In this document: piece by piece, positions 7,586 to 15,199 of the stretch
How positions within the stretch are numbered: position 1 is the stretch's first letter
Layout of the letters: each line of letters begins with the position of its first letter
Origin: a bacterium
Lineage (GTDB): Bacteria > JAJVIF01
DNA: 64,000 bases
Assembly (NCBI GenBank): GCA_022072165.1
Contig: JAJVIF010000002.1
Coordinates: 619,854 to 683,853 of the forward strand
Reading direction: 5' to 3'
Notes under the pieces: model-generated
Told to the model about the DNA's origin: nothing
The model's database searches: none
The model's input: the letters and a program-made list of their open reading frames with translations, nothing else
Position numbers and translations under genes: made by a program

Positions 7586-8905
7586 ATGGAAGTCCGTCTC
7601 CCCTATGGCCGCAGCGATGTGCTGGTCACGGGACTCCCTGAGACCGCCCAGCTGGTGCTCCCACCGGTGATGTCGGTCCCGGCCATTGCGCCGGAGCAGC
7701 TGCCGCAAGTCCTGGCTGAGAAGCTGGGGCATCCCATTGGTACTCCTAAACTCGCCTCGCTCCTGTCGGAGCACGATCAGATCACTATCGTGCTCCCAGA
7801 CAAGACCCGCAAGGCGGGACAGGCCGCGTATCTCCCCGCACTGCTAGGGTGGCTGGCGGACCGCGGTGTGCTTCCGGAGCGCATCCGGCTCCTCATTGGC
7901 CTGGGAACCCATCCTCCTCATGCTCCAGAAGAGCTGGAACGCCTCCTCACACCTCCCATTTATCGGGAGTGGCAGGCGGGAGCACGGCTTGCGGAAAGCT
8001 CCGGGGAAAGGAGCGACGACTTTGTCCTGATTGGCCAGACTGGGAGAAGGACTGATGTGGCACTGCATCGCTGGCTGGTCGAGCCAGGACTCGTGATAGT
8101 CACCGGGAGCATCACCTATCACTACTATGCGGGGTATTCCGGGGGTCGGAAGGGAATCCTGCCCGGTTGCGCGGCGTCCGGGAGCATCAAACAGAGTCAT
8201 CAGTTGGCATTCAGGAGCACGGAGCATGGAGCGGTCATCCGGGAACCGCTAGCGGTAGCGGGAAAGCTCGAGGGGAATCCGATTGTTGAGGACCAGATCG
8301 AGGCGGCGCGGATGCTCCAGATTCCTGTTTTCCTTTTGAACACCATCACGAACCCTCACGATGAGATTATCGACCTGGTGGCAGGGGATCTGGTGGCTGC
8401 ACACGCTTACGGGAGCACGCTGGTGGATCAGTATTACCATGCAGAGATTCCGGAGCACGCTGACCTGGTGATCGCCAGCGCCGGAGGCTTCCCCAGCGAT
8501 ATCAATCTCATCCAGAGCCACAAAGCGCTTGACAACGCGGTGCGAGCCGCGCGTCGTGGAGCACGAGTCCTGCTCCTCGCTGAGTGCTCCCAGGGGACTG
8601 GCAACGACGCTTCCTTAGCCTGGGCAGCCCTGGGAAGCGCAGATGCCGTGCTCCAGCATCTGGGAGCAGCCTACGAGATCGTTGGAGGCACGGTAGAGGG
8701 GCTGCTCAGAAAGGCAGAAGACTGGGATGTGCAGCTGCTGACCACTCTTCCACCTGATGCAGTGAGTCAGTTTGGAATGAACTATTTGGCTCATCAGGCT
8801 GGAGCACCGATCGATGTCTCTGCCTGGGTATCGGAGCACGACAGGGTGGTGCTCCTGCCAGCAGCCGGGATTACGATGCCTTTTGTCCTCCCTTCGGGAG
8901 CATAG
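7586..8905 (+). CDS. larA: LarA-family nickel-pincer lactate/2-hydroxyacid racemase
   Basis: A 439-residue protein with LarA landmarks: DKTRKA at 72, GLGTHPPH with His109, and TGSITYHYYAGYSGGRKGI with His179 and Lys189, then His205. These match the histidines and cofactor-bearing lysine of Lactiplantibacillus LarA (108, 174, 184, 200). LarA interconverts 2-hydroxyacid enantiomers using a nickel-pincer nucleotide made by LarB, LarC and LarE. None of those is in the window, so the substrate and even cofactor loading are open. The DNA is peculiar: the word GGAGCAC/T occurs 19 times on both strands and in all frames, which suggests a different origin from its neighbours. Confidence 0.88.
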   Translation: MEVRLPYGRSDVLVTGLPETAQLVLPPVMSVPAIAPEQLPQVLAEKLGHPIGTPKLASLLSEHDQITIVLPDKTRKAGQAAYLPALLGWLADRGVLPERIRLLIGLGTHPPHAPEELERLLTPPIYREWQAGARLAESSGERSDDFVLIGQTGRRTDVALHRWLVEPGLVIVTGSITYHYYAGYSGGRKGILPGCAASGSIKQSHQLAFRSTEHGAVIREPLAVAGKLEGNPIVEDQIEAARMLQIPVFLLNTITNPHDEIIDLVAGDLVAAHAYGSTLVDQYYHAEIPEHADLVIASAGGFPSDINLIQSHKALDNAVRAARRGARVLLLAECSQGTGNDASLAWAALGSADAVLQHLGAAYEIVGGTVEGLLRKAEDWDVQLLTTLPPDAVSQFGMNYLAHQAGAPIDVSAWVSEHDRVVLLPAAGITMPFVLPSGA

Positions 8906-8977
8906 GGCCGATTTTGGCACCGGGAGTGTCCCTTCCACTGACAGTCACGTCATGCTCTGTCAGAAAGGGACCCACCC

Positions 8978-9580
8978 ATGAAAGTCCTCCTCACAACCTC
9001 GATGCTCGCCCTCCTCACCTTCGGCATGCTCTCGCCCTCCCAGGCGGCGGCCTACATCAAATTCGACGGTGTCGATGGTGAGTGCAGCGCGACCGCCGAT
9101 GCCATGCTGGACCTCCGCGAGAAGCAGCCTGAACCGGTCGGGTTGCTGTTGCCCGCGGTCCAGAAAGTCCGGGAAGCCGCCGCCCGCATGACTGAAGCAT
9201 GTGGTCAGCGCGATGGGTCCATCGATGCTGACTGTGCCGCCAAGACCCTGGCCGCCGCCATCGGCGAGTCGAAGATGGGTCGGGACAAGAGCCCCGGACT
9301 CACGAATCTGGTAGCCAAAGCGACCGGGGGCCAGATCAAGGAAGTGCCCGGCCTGTTGCGAAGCTGGAGCCAGATGGGAGCGACCGGGACCGAACAGCAG
9401 ATCATCGCCATCCTGATTGGCCTGCTGCAGGAAACCCGCAGTCAGGGGATCACCGAACCCGACGTCCTCGATCCGCTGGTGGCTGCCATTGTAAAGGCCG
9501 AGGAGATTGACCCGGAGACCCAGAGTGCGAAGATTCCCAAAGGGCCCGGGTACGACATCAAGCTGGCGAAGAAGGTCTAA
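8978..9580 (+). CDS. secreted protein with Hcp-like start and planctomycete-type LLLPAVQ motif
   Basis: A 200-residue protein with a signal peptide (MKVLLTTSMLALLTFGM, then SQAAA). Two fragments are recognisable. Directly after cleavage comes AYIKFDGVDGEC, like the first strand of Hcp tube proteins. Near residue 58, LLLPAVQKVREAAARM matches the helix that follows the pseudopilin-like leader in planctomycete DUF1559 proteins. The rest is helical and unassigned. It has RBS AAAGGGA and a strong terminator after it, so it is monocistronic. The function is unknown. Confidence 0.65.
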   Translation: MKVLLTTSMLALLTFGMLSPSQAAAYIKFDGVDGECSATADAMLDLREKQPEPVGLLLPAVQKVREAAARMTEACGQRDGSIDADCAAKTLAAAIGESKMGRDKSPGLTNLVAKATGGQIKEVPGLLRSWSQMGATGTEQQIIAILIGLLQETRSQGITEPDVLDPLVAAIVKAEEIDPETQSAKIPKGPGYDIKLAKKV

Positions 9581-9614
9581 CGCCCTCGCACCACGGGTGC
9601 TCCTGTGAACTGAG

Positions 9615-9654
9615 CCGTACGCACCTGGCATCGCCGGGTGCGTATGGTTTATTT
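9615..9654 (+). terminator. intrinsic terminator of the 8978-9580 gene
   Basis: An 11-bp stem (CCGTACGCACC / GGTGCGTATGG, one G-U pair) is followed directly by TTTATTT. Confidence 0.85.
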
Positions 9655-9711
9655 GCCGGGAGCCGCTTAGGGATAATGAGTGGTACTGCTCATGATTACC
9701 GGAGGACTCCC

Positions 9712-10068
9712 ATGACCACCACCCATACCAGTCTCTGCACCTATCGTGTGAAGGCAGGCCAGGAGGCGGCCTTCGAAGCCCTCCTGGCGAAGCACTGGCC
9801 CACCCTGCAGCGGCTCGGACTGGCCACCGACACGCCATCGCTGGTGTACAAAGGACACGAGGTGATGGATCGCGAGCACAAAGTGCAGGGGCCGGTGTTT
9901 TACACCGAGGTCTTCACCTGGACCTCCCCGGAAGGGCCGATGAAGGCACACGAAGTCCCGGAAGTGATGGGGATCTGGGGGCCGATGGCGGAGCTGTGCG
10001 AAGACCGTGGTCCCGGCCGTCCCGCGATGGATTTCCCCGGTGTCACGCCCCTCAGCCTCTTCGGATAA
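9712..10068 (+). CDS. small ABM/dimeric alpha-beta barrel-like protein
   Basis: This 118-residue protein has the look of the antibiotic biosynthesis monooxygenase (dimeric ferredoxin-like) fold: SLCTYRVKAGQEAAFEALL gives the first strand and helix, and PVFYTEVFTWTSPEG the third strand. Such proteins form small dimers, often oxygenases or heme/quinone-related, but no catalytic assignment is possible. I chose the ATG preceded by GGAGG 6 nt upstream; the frame extends 12 codons further up without a ribosome site. It stands alone between a terminator and a convergent lipoprotein gene. Confidence 0.65.
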   Translation: MTTTHTSLCTYRVKAGQEAAFEALLAKHWPTLQRLGLATDTPSLVYKGHEVMDREHKVQGPVFYTEVFTWTSPEGPMKAHEVPEVMGIWGPMAELCEDRGPGRPAMDFPGVTPLSLFG

Positions 10069-10091
10069 CCGGCGCCGGGATCCCGGACGCG

Positions 10092-12989
10092 CTACTGCCA
10101 GTTGTCCGGTGGAATCCAGACTTCGAGCCAGGACTCGCACCAGTCATCGGTGCTGAGTGATTCGGTGGTGACGGTGAGATTCTCAGCGTAGAGGAAGCTG
10201 GTGCGTCCTGCCCCATCTTCTCCGATGGCGACGGTGCTCTTTTGCATCCGGGCGGTGAGCGTCATGATGAGTCCATCATCGTTGTTCAGCACTTCCCGGT
10301 AGCCGTTGTCGCCAGTAATCACAATCTGGGCATCCTGGGGTCCGGCGAGCAGACTCATGTTGGGGCCGTAGTTGTCGATCACGATGTCCCCCCGGTCGAC
10401 CGTTTCGCCAGGGAAGAGATTCATCGCGGGATTCGGATTCCCCTGAATCGACGACTGATAGGTCCCATCGCACTCGAAGCGCCAGGCGTTGTACTGGCCG
10501 CCGGCTCCCCGGACCAGGACAAAGAAAGCCTCGTTGTAGAAGTTGATGTCGAAGTCCTCCACGACCGCGCCGGCAATGACGCCGCCCGAGGCGGTCCCCA
10601 GGCTGAAGGTGGCAGAGGTGTCTTCAGTGTAGGTGGTGCCCCCGGCGGGTCCGGAGTACTTTCGCATGGTGTTGGTGCTGTCCAGCGCCCAGAGGTTGTT
10701 GTAGCGGTCGATAGCCATCGCCACCACCCGCTGCCCGACATTGATATTCCCCCGGTCGGCAGTGGCCGGCGCACCGGTGGTATCGAAGAAGTGAATCACC
10801 TGCCCGGCGTTGGCGTAGATCTCGGTCGTTTCCAGCCCGGGATTGGTCTCACTTTGAGTGATATTGGAGGCGACCCAGAAGACCCGGCCGTTGCCATCGA
10901 CCTCCATGTGGTGCGCCCGATTGGCGAAGCCGGGACCGGGATAGGATGTGGTGGTGAGGGCGATCGCCTCATCGGTGAAGTAGTTCCAGCGCCAGAACTG
11001 CTGATTGACATTCCCCTGGACCAGCAGATCACCGCTGGTGTCCCGGAAGCCCGCCAGATCGTTCTGGCCGATGCCAGACGCGGTATCCATGTCCTCGTCG
11101 AGTGCGAAGGCAATCGAGACGAAGTCCGGATTGAAACCATCTTCATAGATAAAGGGGCCCAGGCTTGGGGCAGTGCTGGTCACGGTCGGGCATTCTCCGG
11201 GGATCCCGACAATGAAAGGATAGGGTCCGCAGTCGACCTGGTTCACGCCATCGCTGAGCTGGACCGTGAGCTGATAGGTCCCCAGTATCGTGGGAGCGGT
11301 CAGCTTCTGGGTGAGGCGGCTGTCGGTGAAGGGATTGAACGCGGTCTCGCTGCCGATGCCGCTGTAGGGAATGATCACCTCACTGGTCTGAGAGCTTGAT
11401 GGTCCGGAGTAGTTCATCCGGACCCGCAAATTCGCAGAATCATCGACGATCTGTGACAGATTCACGGTGAAGGTGCCCCCGGGCTCGATGAAGCCAGTCG
11501 AGGGGACCACGCCATCGCAGGTCGGCGGCAGGTTGGGTCCACTGGACACCACCAGCACCGTGCTCATGTAGGAGACCGGCGCGACCTGCAGCCCCGGGTC
11601 GGTGATCGGCACCAGCCCCGGTCCCAGGTCGGTGGTGTAGTCCCGACGGGTCGGACTCGCTCCTTCAGGATCGGTGACTCGTACCAGCGCTGGATAGAGA
11701 CCATCCTGGGGAGCGCTGGTGGACGTGACAGTCAGGGTGTACTCGATTTCATCCCCCGGCAGGCCAGTCTTCGCGCCGGGATTCAGTTCGGTCCCGACCG
11801 GCACGATGGCACTGACCCGGGGGGTCGAGATTTCGACCACCGGCGCACCGGGTTCGCCCTGCGCGACGGTATTGACCTGCGGGTCGAGACTCAGGTCGGA
11901 CTCGAGGGTCACCGCCGCCCGGGCATCCCAGTCGCGGACCTGGACCGTCAGATCGGTAGTGCCTGTGGGGTCTTCTCCAGGCAGGGCATCGCCAGCGACA
12001 ACCGTCACCTGCTCCACATCGAGGGCACCATGCGGCATCCGGTAGGCGAAAGTGAAGGGGTCCGGGTTGAGGGCGGGCAGACGCTTCGCCCGCGGATTCG
12101 GCAGCCCCCGGGGGTCCTGGTACTTTGCGATCACCGCGAGCTCGACTGCCACCGGGCCAGCGCTCATCGCATTCCGACTCAGCACGAAAGTGCCCCGGGT
12201 GGCCTGTCCCTGATGCAGGACCCCATAGCCGGTCCAGCTTGCCCGGTCAAAGCCAGCGTTGCTCCGCTGCCAGCCGCCGATCCCGTTGTCGAAGTTGCCG
12301 GTCGGTTGATTCCCCGGATTCGGTTTGCCGATGCGCGTGCCAGCGCCGCCGTTGGCGCCGTCATCCACCACGAGCTGATACGGGAAGCAGTTCGTTTCTG
12401 TTGCGAGTGGGGGCAGGAGTCCCTTGGGCTGCGTATATCCCGCCGGATTCAGCAGCAGGCTGGTGTTGGCGACCACATCGCCGAAGAAGGTCTGATTAGG
12501 CCGCTCGGTGACGGGGATGTCGGCGAGGAGGAGCAATTGCGCGGCGATCCCCAGGTCCGCACGATTGCTCGCACTGGGGGGGGCAAGGAAGTCGACCGGC
12601 GCGCTAAAAGGATGGGTGAAGCGCCAGTCGAGTTCGAGGGTTGAGCCGGTCCGCCGAATGCCTGTGATGCGGAGGTTGTCCGGCTTCAGGAAAGCATCGA
12701 TGCCCAGGAAGTAGAGGTCGTCATTGGCGAGAGCCGTGCGCCAGGGGGTGAGGGTCGCGGTGGCCTGGGCGGCATCCAAGGTCAGGGTGTACCCCCCCAG
12801 GGTCCCCTGTGAGAGGTCCGCCTGTCGTGCCCAGGGCGGCAGTGCGCCCTGCGTCGGCTGATGCGGAATGTCCGGGGTCTGAACAGGAGTTGTCAAGGAT
12901 TGTCGCTGGGCGCATCCCGCCAGCGTCAAAATGCTGGCTGCCAGAGGCAAAGCGCAGGCAACGACTGCTAAGCGCGTCATTGGACGCAT
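10092..12989 (-). CDS. large lipoprotein of the HPF/GYGVLHQGQ family
   Basis: A 965-residue lipoprotein with lipobox TLAGC. Residues 100-340 share a chain of motifs with the 19319-20782 and, more weakly, the 34139-36859 proteins: FTHPFSAP, NRADLG, LLLNPAGY, GYGVLHQGQ and YRMPHGALDVEQVT. This defines a local exported family. After it come beta-sandwich-like segments (PGDEIEYTLTVTS, GTYQLTVQLSDG) and a C-terminal part reminiscent of a beta-propeller (YNNLWALDSTNTMRKYSG). It is probably anchored at the outer membrane and exposed. RBS GAGGGAGA precedes the start. The function is unknown. Confidence 0.8.
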   Translation of the reverse strand: MRPMTRLAVVACALPLAASILTLAGCAQRQSLTTPVQTPDIPHQPTQGALPPWARQADLSQGTLGGYTLTLDAAQATATLTPWRTALANDDLYFLGIDAFLKPDNLRITGIRRTGSTLELDWRFTHPFSAPVDFLAPPSASNRADLGIAAQLLLLADIPVTERPNQTFFGDVVANTSLLLNPAGYTQPKGLLPPLATETNCFPYQLVVDDGANGGAGTRIGKPNPGNQPTGNFDNGIGGWQRSNAGFDRASWTGYGVLHQGQATRGTFVLSRNAMSAGPVAVELAVIAKYQDPRGLPNPRAKRLPALNPDPFTFAYRMPHGALDVEQVTVVAGDALPGEDPTGTTDLTVQVRDWDARAAVTLESDLSLDPQVNTVAQGEPGAPVVEISTPRVSAIVPVGTELNPGAKTGLPGDEIEYTLTVTSTSAPQDGLYPALVRVTDPEGASPTRRDYTTDLGPGLVPITDPGLQVAPVSYMSTVLVVSSGPNLPPTCDGVVPSTGFIEPGGTFTVNLSQIVDDSANLRVRMNYSGPSSSQTSEVIIPYSGIGSETAFNPFTDSRLTQKLTAPTILGTYQLTVQLSDGVNQVDCGPYPFIVGIPGECPTVTSTAPSLGPFIYEDGFNPDFVSIAFALDEDMDTASGIGQNDLAGFRDTSGDLLVQGNVNQQFWRWNYFTDEAIALTTTSYPGPGFANRAHHMEVDGNGRVFWVASNITQSETNPGLETTEIYANAGQVIHFFDTTGAPATADRGNINVGQRVVAMAIDRYNNLWALDSTNTMRKYSGPAGGTTYTEDTSATFSLGTASGGVIAGAVVEDFDINFYNEAFFVLVRGAGGQYNAWRFECDGTYQSSIQGNPNPAMNLFPGETVDRGDIVIDNYGPNMSLLAGPQDAQIVITGDNGYREVLNNDDGLIMTLTARMQKSTVAIGEDGAGRTSFLYAENLTVTTESLSTDDWCESWLEVWIPPDNWQ

Positions 12990-13188
12990 AAGAGTCTCCC
13001 TCTGGCAGACGCCCTGCGCACGCAGGCGTCTACCAGTACCGTGAGATGTCAGACCGCACCGTGGAATACCAAGTATACGTCGCGGTCGGGGAGTCTACGG
13101 CGGGGAGTCTGTAGAATGGCGACGTACAAAGTTCAACGCGACTCGTCCGTCACGCACGATTCGACGCAGGAAAAAAGGAAGGGACTCC

Positions 13189-14145
13189 ATGCTCCATCGA
13201 TTGCACCAGCTTGGGCTGGTCCTGGCCCTGGTCTTCGCGGCTGTGGGCTGCGGAGGCGGCTCCAGTCTCCTCACCAACTTCACTTTTGACTACAAACCCG
13301 AGTTCTCGTCGTACACCGGCGGCGTGGGGGTCACCAGCCCGCTGGCAGGTGTCTGGAAGATCAACTTCTCCCGGGCGGTCGGCGCAGGGGGCGTCGGGGA
13401 AATTCGGCAGGCGACGAACTACGAGTTTGTCGCGCAGGCGACTGGCGCGGGCAAAGCGCTCGGCTTCACGCTGCATCCGGAGAACCGGGCGGCGACCTAC
13501 TTCGTGCTCTTCCTCACTGGCAGCGCGATCGATGTCCGGGTGTATGAGTACAACCCCCGGGATGACCGGGTCACCCGGATCATCGCGAAGGGGACCTTCG
13601 ACCTCGGATTGCGGGAAGTCAGCACCACCAGCTACTCGGTCGAAATCTTCGATTCCGGTGGCAAGCGGGATGGAACGGGGACCTGGACTGGCTTCGGGGT
13701 GAACGCTTCGGCTCCGGGCTTCAATCCGCTGGCTGATGGCGCTCTCAACGGCGTCAAGTTTGTCCTCACCGACGAAGAAGGTCAGGGCGATCTGGAAGCT
13801 CATGGCTCTATGAACCTCACCATTGCCGGGACGACCCTGACGGGCACCGCCACGGTCGAAATCGTGAACAACGAAGGAGTCTCCATCACCGATGGCACGC
13901 TCCAGGTCTCGGGTTCACGGGTCGGCGGAGCATCGGGAGGCGTCTTCAACCTCGCGATCAGCGGCTCCGTGGGAGGAGTGCCCTTCGCCGGGAGCGGCGT
14001 CCTGACCGGCATCGAGCGGGATGAAGAAACCCGGTTTGGCCCGGATGTCCTCTGCGGGAAAGTGCAGCTGCAATCCGAAAACGTGGGGGGCTCCATCATC
14101 CGGGCCCGGAAGTACTCCGGCCCGCTGGGACGCTCCAGCTACTAG
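13189..14145 (+). CDS. lipoprotein of unknown function
   Basis: A 318-residue protein with a short leader ending in AAVGC, so lipid-anchored, followed by a Gly/Ser tether and a beta-rich body with many aromatic strands (FTFDYKPEFSSY, TSYSVEIFDSGG). Ribosome site GGAAGG lies 7 nt upstream. A TAGAAT box at about 13112 could be its promoter, giving a leader of about 70 nt. No family was recognised. It is divergent from the 965-residue lipoprotein and ends in a strong terminator. Confidence 0.75.
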   Translation: MLHRLHQLGLVLALVFAAVGCGGGSSLLTNFTFDYKPEFSSYTGGVGVTSPLAGVWKINFSRAVGAGGVGEIRQATNYEFVAQATGAGKALGFTLHPENRAATYFVLFLTGSAIDVRVYEYNPRDDRVTRIIAKGTFDLGLREVSTTSYSVEIFDSGGKRDGTGTWTGFGVNASAPGFNPLADGALNGVKFVLTDEEGQGDLEAHGSMNLTIAGTTLTGTATVEIVNNEGVSITDGTLQVSGSRVGGASGGVFNLAISGSVGGVPFAGSGVLTGIERDEETRFGPDVLCGKVQLQSENVGGSIIRARKYSGPLGRSSY

Positions 14146-14174
14146 TCAGCACAGGCGATCCTGATCAACACCCA

Positions 14175-14210
14175 CACGGCTCCTCTGACGGGGAGCCGTG
14201 ATTGCTTTTT
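14175..14210 (+). terminator. intrinsic terminator after the 13189-14145 lipoprotein
   Basis: A 9-bp perfect stem (CACGGCTCC / GGAGCCGTG) is followed by ATTGCTTTTT. Confidence 0.88.
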
Positions 14211-14259
14211 GTCAGACCCGCGATCACCTCAGCATAGGCACTCAGGGCAGGAGGCGTGG

Positions 14260-14265
14260 TGTAAT
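14260..14265 (+). promoter_or_regulatory. -10 box of a predicted leaderless promoter
   Basis: TGTAAT lies 7 nt before the ATG of the 14273-15199 gene, which has no Shine-Dalgarno sequence. Confidence 0.45.
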
Positions 14266-14272
14266 CGCCGTT

Positions 14273-15199
14273 ATGGCCCTGCCCGACCTCACCTCGCTCC
14301 TGATGCTCTGCGCGGAAGAGGAGCGCTGTCGCGGACTCATCGCCTTTGGCCCGGCCCTGCGGGACCACGCACCGCCAGCAGCCGAACTCGGGCTGCTACT
14401 CATTGCTGATGATGCCGAGCTGAACGCGTCAGAGCTCCCCCTGCAGGATCAGATCGCGAGTCCGGATCCCGATCAGCCGCCGATTCGGCTGATCAGCTGT
14501 GGGCTGGCGCAGTTCGCGTCGGCCGCCCAGGACCCGGCCGAAACCGCCTGGTTCCTGCACCTGAGTGAAGGAGTGGTGCTGTTCGATGCCGACTCCAGCA
14601 TCACGCCCCTCTGGGAGGCTGCCAGGGCCTGGACCCCGGCGCGTCTGGCGCGTGCCCGGTTGCTGCGGACTGGGGAACTGACCCGCTTTCTGGATGCGGC
14701 GGATCGGGCCATGGAAGAGCAGGACTGGGAGACCGCCCTCCGGGCACTGGCCGATGGGCTGATCACACAACGTCGGCTGGAGTTCCTGCGGGCCCAGGCC
14801 CATCCGGGGTCGAGCTTTTGGGGCATGGAACTGCCGGAAGGGATCGCGGCGGGGCACTTTCATGCGCTGGGTACTGATGTCACGACTCCGGAAGCGCTGG
14901 AGGGGCTGGCAGAAGTCCTCGCACTGGCGCTGGATGTCGCGCTGGAGGAGAGCTTCCCGACTTTCGCCCGACTCCTGGCACCCCATCCCATGGGGGTCGC
15001 TGTCGATACGCTTCATTTTGATCCGCTGCTGGAAGACTTGCCGCACTGGGACCTGGTGCTCTGGCGACATCATCGACGGGGGGCGGTGGAGATCCGGGCG
15101 GAGCGTCGGGAACTCCCCGATCTGCCGGGTCACTGGACGACCAGCCTGATGGTGCAGCTTGCGGACGCTACTTCGCCGGGTGATTCCGAATCCAGCTAA
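14273..15199 (+). CDS. protein with a decayed nucleotidyltransferase-like N-terminus
   Basis: A 308-residue cytosolic protein. Near residue 24 it reads RGLIAFGPALRDHAPPAAELGLLLI, which follows the layout of the minimal nucleotidyltransferase motif (FGSxxRG...SDLDLLV), but the motif Ser is Pro and both metal-binding Asp positions are replaced (Glu, Gly). The remainder (ETALRALADGLITQRRLEFLRAQ, ALALDVALEESFPTFARLLA) is helical, perhaps a HEPN-like or substrate-binding part. It probably lacks transferase activity. The 3' end overlaps the convergent Ser/Thr kinase gene by 32 bases. The start was placed at the ATG after a -10 box rather than an ORF start 25 codons upstream. Confidence 0.6.
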   Translation: MALPDLTSLLMLCAEEERCRGLIAFGPALRDHAPPAAELGLLLIADDAELNASELPLQDQIASPDPDQPPIRLISCGLAQFASAAQDPAETAWFLHLSEGVVLFDADSSITPLWEAARAWTPARLARARLLRTGELTRFLDAADRAMEEQDWETALRALADGLITQRRLEFLRAQAHPGSSFWGMELPEGIAAGHFHALGTDVTTPEALEGLAEVLALALDVALEESFPTFARLLAPHPMGVAVDTLHFDPLLEDLPHWDLVLWRHHRRGAVEIRAERRELPDLPGHWTTSLMVQLADATSPGDSESS

